This document shows, in pieces, positions 1 to 13,106 of a DNA stretch of 64,000 nucleotides (its first letter is position 1; each line of letters opens with the position of its first letter). The stretch spans positions 2,645,501-2,709,500 of the forward strand of contig JAEOAD010000888.1 in assembly GCA_036365145.1 (NCBI GenBank), read 5' to 3'. The stretch comes from Orientallactaga sibirica (taxonomy: Eukaryota; Chordata; Mammalia; Rodentia; Dipodidae). Made by a program: the position numbers and the translations under genes. The notes below the pieces were generated by a model. The model saw only the letters and a list, made by a program, of their open reading frames with translations, was not told the DNA's origin and made no database searches.

Positions 1-200
1 TCCCCTCAATGTGGCCCAGAGGTATGTGGTGGCTTGTAAGGAGCCCAAGAAAAAGTGAAGCTAGCTGGCAGGCTTGAGTCTGCTACTGCCATCCTCCTGG
101 GAGAAGGCAACTAAGGATTTCCTATGATCAAATAAATATTCTTCCCTCGCACCGTGTCTCCCAAGCCTTACTACTTCCCTTCTTCCCCTCCTCCATCAGG
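1..200. repeat. Segmental-duplication flank, 3' side of SULT1A copy A
   Basis: This stretch aligns by eye with about 45035-45200, for example the shared words GGAGCCCAAGAAAAAG and CAAGCCTTACTACTT. It is the region just beyond the 3' end of SULT1A in both units and shows that the duplication extends past the gene. Identity is clearly lower than in the homogenised tracts inside the genes. Confidence 0.6.
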
Positions 201-458
201 CACACGGGGTGTGGAGACAGGATTGGGAGAGGTCATAGTCGGGTTCCACTGGCATCTGTTCTTTTAGGTAAAATATAATTTATCTCTTTTTTTTTTCTTG
301 GATGCTTATACTTTTTTTCATTGCAGGACATCAGTGCAGGGTCTGACACATGCTGATAAAGTCCTCTGCCACAGAGCTATATCCCTGGCACTCATTTGTT
401 CTTTTAGCTCATATTTCCTCCTGGCATAAAACTAAGTTGGGGGTTGAGCTCATCACAC

Positions 459-464
459 TTTATT
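459..464 (-). terminator. Poly(A) signal of SULT1A copy A
   Basis: TTTATT on the plus strand reads AATAAA on the minus strand, about 65 bases downstream of the SULT1A-A stop codon. Spacing fits a short 3' UTR. No downstream GT-rich element was tested. Confidence 0.55.
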
Positions 465-528
465 CTTGAGGTCATGATGGGTTGTGTCAACTTGCCTCTG
501 GAGTGATTCCTAGTAAAACCACACCAGC

Positions 529-3034
<2,506 letters not shown>

Positions 3035-3745
3035 ATTTTTGCCAGCTGTGGTGGCACATGCCCTGAGTTCGAGGCCACCCTGAGACTACATAATGAATTC
3101 CAGGTCAGCCTGGGTGAGAGTGAGACTCTACCTCGAAAAACCAAAAAATAATTTTTTTTTTTTTGCCTGACATGATGGTGCATACCTTTAATCCCAATAC
3201 TCGGGAGGCAGAAATAGGAAGATTGATGTGAGTTCAAAGCCATCCTGAGACTACATAGTGTATTCTAGGACAGCCTGGGCTAGAGCAAGACCCTACCTTG
3301 AAAAACAAAAAGTGTATTTATTTGCAAGCAGGGAGGGAGGGAGAAAGGGAGAGAATGGGTGCACCAGGGCCTCCAACCACTACAAACAAACTCCAGATGT
3401 ATGTGCCACCCTGTGCATCTGACTTCAATCAAACCCAGTCCTTAGGCTTTGTAGGCAAGTGCCTTAACCACTGGGCCATCTCCAGCCCCAGAAAACTCTT
3501 CTGACATCAGTTATAAATTTCTCAATGTTGGGGCTGGAGAGATAGCTCAGTGGTTAAGGTTCTTGCCTGCAAAGCCTAAGGAACCAGGTTCGATTCTCCA
3601 GGTCCCATGTAAGCCAGATGCACATGGTGGCACATGTGTCTAGAGTTCATTTGCAGTGGCTAGAAGCCCTGGTGCACCTATTCTCTCTCTCTCTCCTCCC
3701 CTCTGTCTCTAATAAATAAATAAATAAAAATAAATCTTTTAAAAA
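3035..3745. repeat. SINE cluster: two B1 (+), one B2-like (-), one B2-like (+)
   Basis: B1 units occupy about 3040-3150 (with a deletion in the left part) and 3166-3312. An inverted B2-like SINE spans about 3312-3488 and ends CCATCTCCAGCCC, its head in reverse. A plus-strand B2-like SINE spans 3529-3745, from GGGGCTGGAGAGATAGCTCA to an AATAAATAAATAAA tail. All lie in the first intron of SULT1A-A. Confidence 0.85.
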
Positions 3746-3949
3746 AATTTTCTCAATGTTTCCTTCTGCAGCTATCAATCTACAACCAAGGTACCCCGTG
3801 CACACTTCTCCCCTTGAGCTCTGTGGCCTCCTGGTTACCCAATAGAAATGTTTCTTCCTGCTTGCCCAGAAAAGCTCCATTTTGGCTCCAGGACAGCCAG
3901 TACAGCTGCTGAACTTGTTGGGATACAGGAAGCGGAAGGCTAATATGGA

Positions 3950-4016
3950 GAGAAAAAAAAAAAGAAAAAGAAAGAGAGAGGGGCAGGAGAAGAAAGAAGG
4001 AAGGAAAGAAAGAAAG
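3950..4016. repeat. Purine-rich (GA/GAAA) simple repeat
   Basis: Imperfect GAAA/GAGA run ending GAAAGAAAGAAAGA. It lies between the SINE cluster and the SULT1A-A 5' UTR exon. Confidence 0.7.
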
Positions 4017-4226
4017 ACCCAGAAACACTGCAGAGGAGTTCAGGGGCACTCAGACACTAGAATTGCCCTTCTAAGATAGGATATACCTGAGGAAAGATCA
4101 GGGAGGGTAGAGGTGCTGGCAGGAATCAGGCTGATCAAGGAAGGGATAGGAGCTAGTGGGCACTTGCAGAATGTTAGAGCCAGTAGCTTGGTAGGATAAG
4201 GGTGGCCTTCCTATTCTGGCACTCAC

Positions 4227-4290
4227 CTGATGGCTGCGGATCTAAGCCTTGTGGCCTTCCAGGTGGTGTGCTGTGGAGGACAGTATCTTA
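4227..4290 (-). other. Probable non-coding first exon of SULT1A copy A
   Basis: On the minus strand a stretch ending GCAGCCATCAG is followed by the donor GTGAGT at 4226-4221. The same arrangement, with related exon sequence around ACAAGGC..GATCC, ends at 50360 upstream of copy B. The 5' limit is not visible, so the upper coordinate is approximate. SULT1A genes are known to use untranslated first exons. Confidence 0.5.
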
Positions 4291-5164
4291 GTGTGGGTGC
4301 TGCAGTGTGAGGAGTGCGTGTTAATCTTTGAACTGAAGGTTTTGTAGGTCCCAAGTGGGAGGGAGTGGAGACGCTGTGCTGGGACTGGTTGTTCTCCCTG
4401 GGAAAAAAAAAAAAAAAGAAAGAGTGGAGGATAGGGCGGGACTCTGTTTATCCTCCACAAAACATCAGCTGGAACTAAGCTTAAACTAGTCTAAGAACCC
4501 AATGTGTGGGGTTAGCTTGTAAAAAAACAAAAGGACTGAAACTAGGCAGAGGACCCAACAGTAGGTTTTGTTTTAGAGTTATTTCTGCCTCTTGTCCCAC
4601 TCACCTAAACTACCTGCCAGGCAAATCAACAAATAACTTTCTCATTGACCCCGCTCAAGCAAAGGGAGATTAGAGGAGAGAAGTGAGGAGGGCCACTCAT
4701 GTTTGTGCTGGCTTCAAGCCAGTCAGGAACTGCTGGCTGACCTCAGCGGTGTCATAGGAGTGGGCTGGAGGAAAGGACTGGAGGTGGGGCTGAGCAGGAA
4801 AGGGTGTTTGGGACAGTACAGCAGAAACTAAAACAAGGACACTGGTGTCTAAAGGTCCTGCAGAGCCACCTCAAGCAGTACCCATGGTAGTTGGTGAACA
4901 GCTCCCAACAGGGCTTTTCCTCTGGGCTTGCCAGAGGCTTTGTAGACAAGCAGGAAGAGGCTGAGAGAACCCTGGGCCTCATGAAGGGAGGGGATCAGGG
5001 ACACCTCCTCCTTGCCCCCCCCGCTTGGCCTTTGTCTTACTGTTTGCTTTATTATGAAACATCAAGCTGCCACTGGATATACAGAAGTGCTGAGTCACGG
5101 ATGAAAGTGGGGTCCCTGTAAGAATTGTGTAATCCTAGAGAAAAGTAGGGCAGCATGGCTCTAG
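4291..5164. other. Upstream flank of SULT1A-A, paralogous to 50361-51000
   Basis: Non-coding. Patches align with the copy B upstream region, for example AGGGCAGAGGA-like and GGCCACTC..TGGCT..CAGGCCAG-like words in the same order. No SLX1 exon 2-6 sequence was recognised here, although in unit 2 the SLX1 3' end follows at the equivalent place. Confidence 0.5.
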
Positions 5165-6235
5165 GGGGAAAAAATGTTGTTTGAGACAAGATCAGCCCAG
5201 GCTGACCTGAAACTTACTATGTAGCCCAGGCTAGCCTGAACTAGTGGGACTTCTATCTCAGTTTCCATGTGCTAGAATTACACTGCACTCAAGCTTTCTG
5301 GAGGAAGATTCTATGCTGGGTGTGAAGATAGAGCAGTGTAGCAGCTATGACACAAGAAGACACATCCCTGTCCCTACATGTTCGCTGTCAGGTTCGCAAT
5401 AGAGGACTCAGACAATTTCTTGGGTTTAAGGTCTTTTATTTATTTTAAAAAATATTTTTGTTGGGCTGGAGAGATTGCTTAGTGGTTAAGGTGCTTGCTG
5501 GCAGAGCCAAAGGACCCAAGCTCAGTACCCCAGTACCCACATAAAGCCAGAGGCACAAGGTGGTACATGTATCTAGAATTCATTTGCAGTGGCTAAAGGC
5601 CCTGGCATGTCCATGTGCATGTGGTCTCTCTCTCTCTCTCTCTGCCTCTTCCTCTTAAATAAATCAAAATTACTGCATTTTTGTTATTTGCAAACAGAAA
5701 GAGAGCCAGGCATGGTGGTGTACCCCTTTAATCCCAGCACTTGGGAGGCAGGGGTAGGAAGATCACTGTGAGTTTGAGGCCAACCTGGAGCTATTAGAGT
5801 GAGTTACAGATCAGCCTGGGCTAGAGTGAGACCCTATCTTGAAGAAAAAAAGAGAGAGAAGGAATGGGCCCACAGGGTCTGTTACTACTGCAAATGAAAT
5901 TCAGATGTATGTACCACTTTGTGGTGTTTTTTTTTTTCCTCAAGGCATGTACCACCATGCCTGGCTCAGCCACTTTGTATCTGACTTTTTATTTAAAAAA
6001 ATTTTTTTTAAATTTTTGATGTAGGGTCTCATTCTAGCTCAGGCTGATCTGGAACTCACTATGTAGTTCCAGCCTGGCCTTGAACTCATGATTATCCTCC
6101 TACCTCAGCCTCCCAAGTGCATTACTATGCCCAGCATTATCTGGCTTTTTGTGGGTACTGGGGAATTGAACCTCAGCTGCCAGGCTTTGCAAACAAGAAC
6201 CTTTAACCACTGAGCAATCTGTCCAGCGGCCCCCG
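5165..6235. repeat. SINE cluster (old B1 -, B2-like +, B1 +, B2-like - split by B1 -)
   Basis: A degraded inverted B1 lies at about 5165-5290, a plus B2-like at 5463-5670 and a plus B1 at 5706-5850. An inverted B2-like SINE starts at about 5850, is interrupted by inverted B1 sequence (5940-6135) and resumes at 6140-6232, ending CAATCTGTCCAGC. Confidence 0.75.
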
Positions 6236-6344
6236 CCGCAAGGTTTTATTTAGCGCCAGTGAAGAAGTGGCAGGTGCCTGGCCTCTTCGTGCCCTGCGCG
6301 CTGCAGGCTGCGGGCTCTTTGTGTCTGTGCAGTGTGCCCTCCTC

Positions 6345-6610
6345 CCTTTCTGACTCCGCTGCCGCCAAGATGCCTGTGAAAAAGCTTGTGGCGAAGGGGG
6401 CAAAAAAAGCCAGTTCTGAAGTTTACCCTCGACTGCACCCACCCCGTAGAAGATGGAATCATGGACGCTGCCAATGTGGAGCAGTTCCTCCAAGAGAGAA
6501 TCAAAGAGAACGGAAAGGCTGGGAACCTTGGTGGAGGGGTTGTAACCATGGAGAGGAGCAAGAGCAAGGTCACTGGAACTTCTGAGGTGCCTTTGTCCAA
6601 AAAAGTGGCA
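6345..6610 (+). pseudogene. RPL22 processed pseudogene, truncated
   Basis: The ribosomal protein eL22 reading frame starts at the ATG at 6370 (start PVKKLV), then shifts frame near 6405. In the second frame it continues with recognisable segments such as [19 protein letters not shown] and [19 protein letters not shown] to about 6605. No introns separate these parts, so this is a retrocopy. The C-terminal half of eL22, including its acidic tail, is missing. A 5' UTR-like GACTCCGCTGCCGCCAAG precedes the ATG. The frameshift and truncation make it non-coding. Confidence 0.9.
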
Positions 6611-6639
6611 GGTGTAGGTGGGTTTTAGCCTGTGACCTT

Positions 6640-7850
6640 CTGTTTGCAGAACACTCAGTGATTCTGCTGACACTGTTTTGAGAAGGACACCTGTGCCTGA
6701 ACCTGAGCTGCTGGGAACTGCTTGTGATGTCTATTCTCCAGCTGTTAGGGAGGGCTAATATTCATCCATAGCCTCAAGTTAGCCAAAGATGTTTTCAGGC
6801 TATGAGATAGAGAAGTTGCTGTCTACTTTGTTTTGTATAAGCCATTATCTGCATACACTCTGCGTGAACCCTGTACGCAGAGCTGTTCTAGTAAGAATTC
6901 TGCAAGATGCTGCCTCTGGGCTCCTGCACAGCAGAAATTGCCTGGAGTCCTCTGGTTCTGTTGATGCACCGCAGTCTCAGCTCAATTCCTCGGCACTGGT
7001 CACTCAGGACCTTCAACAGGTTCAGTTGGCACCAGCAGGTGAAGACACCAACAGGCAGGGTTCAAACAAGAGGGAAAGTGAACTTCAAAGCAGGAGCAAA
7101 AGGCAAGTGGGCAGAGCAAGGTGGAAGATGACTCCAAACCAAGAGGAAAGAAGGAGAAATAGAAGGAAAGCCTGAACCTGGGGCAAAGGGCAGGAGCAGG
7201 GCAAAGGGAAAGGAAGCTCCAACCCACCTAACAGAAGGAGAAGCTTTTAGGCCCTTTAAGGGAAAGGAAAGAAAATCAGGAGGCTCTGCATTGTGCTGCA
7301 TGGGGGAGCGGGGAAGGGGCCTGACCAGAACCTGCAGTGGCCAGGCTGGCTGAACCCTCTGCTTGAACTCTTTGGGGAGTGAGACCTGGGGGTCAACAGG
7401 TGATGGCAAGGAGGAAGTACAGAAAAGTACCATGATAGTGGATATTCTACCAGCCAAGACCTAGTCTGAGCATCCAGGGAAGGGGAAAGACAGCCTCTGA
7501 AATCTCCATTACTGTAACAGGAGGTAGTTCCTGAGCCTCCAGCCTAGTCAGAGTGTGGTTGGTTGGGAGGTTTGGAGCTTCTGGGACTCTTACACATAAG
7601 TCCTGGATTTTCTTTCTTCTTCCTTTGTAAGACATGATGCTTGTGAGCATGCAGAGACAAATTGAAGATTTCTTTCCCCGGATTTGGCCAAAACTGTAAT
7701 TAAATCTATTTTTCCATTTCTCCATATATTATGTCATTTTCTCAATGTCAGTCACATTGGGATCCAGTGGGCCAATGATCAGGGAATCCAGTAAACAGAT
7801 CTGGGCTGTAAAGAGAGCAAAATGTTAGCTCATAAAAGAATAAAATGCAG
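6640..7850. other. Non-coding stretch, nothing recognised
   Basis: Several short open frames occur but none resembles a known protein, and their composition is that of random purine-rich sequence. A lysine/arginine-rich frame near 6900-7170 on the plus strand has no support. Confidence 0.5.
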
Positions 7851-8020
7851 CCGGGCGTGGTGGCGCATGCCTTTAATCCTAGCACTCGGGAGGCAGAGGT
7901 AGGAGGATCGCCGAGAGTTCGAGGCCACCCTGAGACTACGTAGTTAATTCCAGGTCAGCCTGGGCCAGAGAGAGACCCTACCTCGAAAAACCAAAAAAAA
8001 AAAAAAAAAAAAAAAGAATA
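7851..8020 (+). repeat. B1 SINE
   Basis: Complete young-looking copy from GCCGGGCGTGGTGGCGCATG to CCTCGAAAAACC with a poly(A) tail of more than 20 bases. Confidence 0.95.
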
Positions 8021-9195
8021 AAATGCAACACTTGCTTGAGCAGGTGGGGATGGTAGATAAATAGGATGCTCTGCTAATCTGAATAGCATTACCCTGGACC
8101 TGCATTGTTGAGCAAAATCCTTAAGGACAGATAATGGGACATTTGGAGACTCTTGGTCCCCAGGCCTACCTAACACCCCCCCCCCACCGCACTTCCTATA
8201 ACTGACCAACAGACCAGTTTACAAGTTCATTCTGTTTTCTCTTCCCTATAATCTTCTAAGATGTAAGTTGTGATTTATGGCTTAACTCCCATCCTGTTTT
8301 TGCAATAAACGTTTTGTGTTTTTTTTTTCCAATAAAAACTGACCCTCCAAACAGTTCTGCGCTGCATCCTGAGAACCTGTGCACCAGCTTTTCTTCTTTT
8401 TCTTTTCTTTCTTTTTTTACCCAATAAAACTTTGCCTCACATTCTGTGAGTCAATGGTCTTACTTGTGTGACACTGGACCCCTTAACAGGCAACCATGAA
8501 AGGCAAGAGCTGGTTGTGTGCTTTAGATATGGTGATCTCAGAATTTTTCCTGTGGGTTACTGACTCCGGAAACTTTCTTTGCCAGTGACCCTTGCTGTTA
8601 ATGAAGGGGGCTGGGTGTTATGGAAAAAGATGAATTTTTTTAAAATCCATGCATTCAAAGTTGTTTCTATAGAAGAAAAGACAGAGAGAGAGAGAGAGAG
8701 AGAGAATGAATCAGAAATCACAAGACTTCATAAGGCAGATGAAAAGCCCAGAGAAATAGCAGAGCTAGCAGCATAAATGAGGAACCAGGGACTAGAGAAC
8801 TGCTTTACTGGTCAAAGGTGTGTACACTGTGCAGTGGTGCTTGAATAAACATGAAATGAATACACAACATGCAAAAATATGATTTAATGGAGGGCTGGGG
8901 ATGCACTCCAGTGCTCCCCAAACTGACTGTGCTCACAGCTTTTATTCAGATTCAGGCAGTCAAGGCAATGGGGAATTTGAGCATAAGACAGACCATGAAT
9001 TTGCATCAAACCAGATCATGAGTTGTTTGTTTATTTCATCAGGAAGTCTTTGAAGAAGTTGTGAGTTTCCCATCTTCAAGAAGCTCCACCCAAGGCGCAC
9101 AGTCTTCCATGTCCCAAGGCTTAGTCTATGCAAAGATTAGCCTTTTGCCAATTAACTTGACCTCCACATCTTCCCTTTTTCTTTTAAAAGTGGTC
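8021..9195. other. Non-coding stretch with a short AG microsatellite
   Basis: No gene recognised. An (AG)n run of about 20 bases lies at 8684-8705. An AATAAA-containing T-rich region lies at 8290-8430. Confidence 0.45.
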
Positions 9196-9197
9196 TG

Positions 9198-9845
9198 GAG
9201 CTGGACGTGGTGGCACCTGCCTTTAATCCCAGCACTCAGGAGGCAGAAGTAGGAGGATCACCATGAGTTTGAGGCCACCCTGAGACTACCTAGTGAATTC
9301 CAGGTCAGCCTGGGCTAGAGTGAGACCCTACCCTGAAAAACAAAACAATAAAAAAAGGGATCTGTTGAACCAGACACATTGTAGCTGCTGGCAAGTAAGT
9401 ATTTTTAAGTTGATTCCCTCCAATTGTACAAAGAACAAAGTACAGATCATTAATCCAATGGCCACCAAAGTGGAAGTCAAAGTGTTGAAAACCAGGAAGA
9501 TGGATTAAGCCAAAACAAACTGTTGTGGAGCCTGGAGTGGTGGCTCATGCTTTTAATCCCAGCATGCAGGAAGCAGAGGTAGGAAGATCACTGTGAGTTC
9601 AAGGTCAGTTTGGGCTAGAATAAGACCCTACTTTGATAAACGAAAAGTAAAATTGGGGGCTAGAGAGATGACTTAGTGGTTAAGGCGCTTGCCTGAGAAG
9701 CTTAAGGATCTAAGTTCAGTTACCCAATACCCACATAAGCCAAATACACAAGGTGGCACATGTATCTGAAGTTCATTTGCAGTGGCTAGAAGCCCTGGAG
9801 TGCCCATTATCTCTCTATCATCTATCTATATCATCTATCTATTGT

Positions 9846-9899
<54 letters not shown>

Positions 9900-10098
9900 A
9901 TCTCTCTGCTTGCAAATAAAATAAAATATCTTTAAAAAATTGTTGGCTAGCTGGGCATGGTGGCACACACCTTTAATCCTAGTACTTGAGAAGCAGAGGC
10001 AGGAGGATCGCTGTGAGTTTGAGGCCACCCTGAGACTACATAGTAAATTCCAGGTCAGCCTGAGCTAGAGTGAGACCCTACCTTGAAAAAAAAATTGT
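9198..10098 (+). repeat. SINE cluster: B1, B1, B2-like with TCTA microsatellite, B1
   Basis: B1 copies lie at about 9198-9355, 9530-9655 and 9948-10095. A B2-like SINE spans 9656-9940 and its 3' end carries a (TCTA)n run at about 9813-9900. All are on the plus strand. Confidence 0.85.
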
Positions 10099-10489
10099 TT
10101 GCAAAATTCTGGTGTCAAGATATCTTTTTTGTTTGTTTGTTTTTCCATGATTTTGTGTATGCTCTATAGCTTTTCTTGTTATTGATTTGTAGTTTGATCC
10201 CATTGTAATCAGATAGAGTGCAAGAAATTATTTCAATTTTCCTATATTTGTTAAGATTTGCTTTGTGTCCTAATATATGGTCTATTTTAGAGTATGTTCC
10301 ATGTGCTGCTGAAAAGAATGTGTAGTCTTCAGCATTTGGATGAAATGACATATATATAAATTTATTCTATGACCTCATTTAATCCAGAAGCATCTCTGTT
10401 TATTTTTTTCCGGGATGACCTGTCAATTGGTGAGAGTGGGGTGTTGAAGTCACCCACTACAAATGTGTTTGGTGTTTTCTGTGACCTTA

Positions 10490-11205
10490 GTTTGTAAGAC
10501 CCAGGAAGTGAGGACTCCCCGGGCTCTGTCTCGGGAAAGGCAACACCCCAAATCATTCCAAGAAACGGTCTTGATGCAAATAGCAAGAGGGATTTTTATT
10601 CCAGCGCGCTGGGGCCCCCAGTCATACGCCATGCAGGGGTAGAGGACTGGAGACCCCGAGGGTAGAATCAGGGCAGTTTTTATTGGATTCAAACAAAGGA
10701 GAGCAGAATTTATAAAATGATTGGTTAACAATTAAAAATAATGTACATGTAGTATGCTCATTGGTTATGTGGTTACTATGGCATTTTGAGCCAACTTATC
10801 TATAACTTGAGGATCACAAGTATGTATAACATTTGCTTAGTTTCTTCTGACTGGCTCATTTCAAGGATTATTTTGGGTACTGGGCAGTCTGGGGTTTTTC
10901 CAGTAACTGCAAAAATGCTGTGTCAGTTCAGCCCGGAAATAGAAACTCAGGCCTGTGAATATTCCTAGAGCCTGTCATGGCGTTACTTTAGTTCTTGCTT
11001 TTTTTGCTTACATTCTCTATCGTCCTACACCTCTATCTATATACTTTTACATTACAATCTTTCCTTTTATGGTGCAAGCAGTTCACAGAAGCCAGATAAG
11101 CAGTTAGTTAGTTTTTTTGTTATCTCATTAGGCCAGAGTCACGTACTCAAAGGCCTGTTCTTTTTATTTAGGTTCATACAGGAAGCAGGCTCTGAACCAG
11201 CAAGA
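10490..11205 (-). mobile_element. Probable ERV solo LTR inside the L1
   Basis: A block of about 715 bases interrupts the L1 endonuclease frame. Read on the minus strand it has an AATAAAAATCCCTCTTGC polyadenylation region followed by GCATCAAG and ends GGGTCTTACA, which resembles class I ERV LTR R-U5 layout. The left border (TGTAAGACCC on plus) is clear and the right border is approximate. No internal retroviral genes accompany it. Confidence 0.6.
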
Positions 11206-11580
11206 AGGGTGATCTTCTACCTATTTGCTGGCAGAGAGCCAATTCTGGAATTTGAAGCATTTATGACTTTTTCCATCCTTTCAAGTTCTAATAGCATTTG
11301 ATGAAACTGGGATCCCCGTGTTAGGTGCATATATCTGTTTAGTATTGTAATGTCCTCCTGTTGTAGCATTCCTTTAATCAATATAAAGTGACCTTCCTTA
11401 TCTTTCCTAATTAATGTTGGTCTGAAGTTTACCCTGTCAGATATTAGGATAGCAACCCCTGCTTGTTTTCTAGGCCAATTTGCTTGAAACATCATTTTCC
11501 AAACTTTCACCCTACGATAGTGTCAATCCTTTGTAGAAAAATGAGCTTCTTGGAGGCAACAAATTGAAGGATCCTGCTTT

Positions 11581-11850
11581 TTTAAAAATACTTTTTTATT
11601 TTTTATTTTTTTGGAGAGAGTCACAGAGAGAAACAGACAGAGAGGGAGAGGGAGATAGAAAATAGGTGCGCCAGCAGTCTCTCAGCTGCTGTGAACGAAA
11701 TCTAGATGTGTGCGCCCCCTTGTGGGCAAGTGCAGCATTGCACCCTTGCGTCACTTTGCATCTGGCTAAATGTGGGACCTGGAGATTGGAACTGGGTTCT
11801 TAGGCTTAGCAGGCAGGCGCCTTAACCACTAAGCCATCTCTCCAGCCCAG
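11581..11850 (-). repeat. Long B2-like SINE subtype with CTCF-like motif
   Basis: Inverted B2-like SINE ending CCATCTCTCCAGCCC. It has the extra block of the long subtype and contains GCGCCCCCTTGTGGG at 11712-11726, the reverse complement of a CTCF-type core. Confidence 0.85.
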
Positions 11851-11852
11851 GG

Positions 11853-12210
11853 TCCTGCTTTTTTTTTTTTTTTTTTTTTTTTTTTGGTTTTGCAAGGTAG
11901 GGTCTCACTGTAGCCCAGGCTTACCTGGAATTCACTATGTAGTCTCAGGGTGGTCTCGAACTCTTTTTTTTTTTTTTTTTTTGGTTTTTTTTTGCAAGGT
12001 AGGGTCTCACTCTGGTCCAGGCTGACCTGGAATTAACTATGTAGTCTCAGGGTGGCCTCGAACTCTCGGCGATCCTCCTACCCCTGCCTCCCGAGTGCTG
12101 GGATTAAAGGCGTGCACCACCACGCCCGGCTGGTCTCGAACTCTTGGCAATCCTCCTACCTCTGCCTCCCGAGTACTGGTATTAAAGGCATGCGCCACCA
12201 CGCCCGGCTC
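11853..12210 (-). repeat. B1 inserted into another B1
   Basis: An inverted B1 (outer parts about 11853-11962 and 12131-12210) is split by a second inverted B1 with its own T-run (11963-12130). The words GGTCTCGAACTCTT occur on both sides of the inner copy, consistent with a target-site duplication. Confidence 0.8.
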
Positions 12211-12765
12211 AGGATCCTGCTTTTTAATCCAGTCTGCAAACCTATGTCTTTTGGTTGGGACATTCAGGCCATTGATATTAAGAGTTATTATTGAAAGGTG
12301 TGTATTTATTTTTGCCATTTTTCTTGTTTTGTAGTTCTTCCAGTTTTACCTTTGCTCTCTTTTATTAACTAGTATTGGAGTATGGTTTGTTTTTTCCAGG
12401 TTCCTTATATATGTGCTTTTCTTTCTCTTCAGCATGGAGGATCCTTTCAAGTATTTTCTGTAGACCTGGTTTTGTCTTCAAGTATTCCTTTAGTCTGCTT
12501 TTGTTATGGAATGTCCTTATTTCTCCATCTATTTGAATGGATAGCTTTGCAGGATAAAGTAATCTTGGTTGATAGTTTTTATCTTTCAGAACTTGGAATG
12601 CATCACTCCAAGCCCTTCTAGCTTTTAAAGTTTGTGTTGAGTAATCTGCTGTGATTCTGATGGGCTTGCCTTTGTAGGTGACTTGCTTTTTCTCTCTAGC
12701 TGCTTTCAATATATTTTCTTTGGTTTGTATGTTTGGTGGTTTAATTATAATATGGTGGGGTGTGG

Positions 12766-13106
12766 TAGTTTGAATAGATGGCCCCCAATATATTCAGCAT
12801 TTTATTAGTTTGTTGTTTGCATCTGCAGCCACCTGGCTGGAGGCAATGTCACTGGGTGGATCTTAAGGTGTGGTGGTGGATTTGAGATTCCATTGTAAAG
12901 TATGCCTAATAGGAGTTCCTGAAGTGTGCTGTGCTGTGGCTGGTGGCTTTTTTTCTCTCTTGCCTGGTCCTGTAAGAGCAGGCCGCTTTTCCTGCCATTA
13001 TGGAACTTCCCCTGGATCTGTAAGCTTCAATAAATAATATCCCTTTCCTCCATAACTGTGCCTGGTCTGGAAGTTCATCTCAGTGAACCTGAAGCTGTCT
13101 GATACA
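12766..13106 (+). mobile_element. ORR1-like MaLR solo LTR in L1 ORF1
   Basis: Starts TGTGGTAGTTTGAATAGATG and ends near CTGTCTGATACA, with AATAAATAATATCCC before the end. It separates the N- and C-terminal parts of the antisense L1 ORF1, so it postdates the L1. Confidence 0.8.

Noticed and set aside
3529..3610. tRNA genes
   Set aside because: The tRNA-like boxes in the GGGCTGGAGAGATGG heads belong to B2-like SINEs and do not fold into complete tRNAs. The same holds for the ID-like piece at 41695-41775.
6203..6673. 156-codon minus-strand open frame
   Set aside because: It is antisense to the RPL22 retropseudogene and an adjoining SINE. No protein similarity is apparent.
6900..7170. HMGN-like basic protein retrocopy
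   Set aside because: The lysine-rich, AAAG-rich composition suggested it, but no HMGN signature motif could be read in any frame.
9813..9900. CRISPR-like array
   Set aside because: The regular short units are a (TCTA)n microsatellite inside a B2-like SINE. There are no spacers and the genome is mammalian.
12766..13106. hAT-type (URR1-like) DNA transposon
   Set aside because: First impression from the repeated GTGGTAGTTTGAAT start. Paired LTR structures with primer site, polypurine tract and 5-base target duplications show the family is MaLR LTR.
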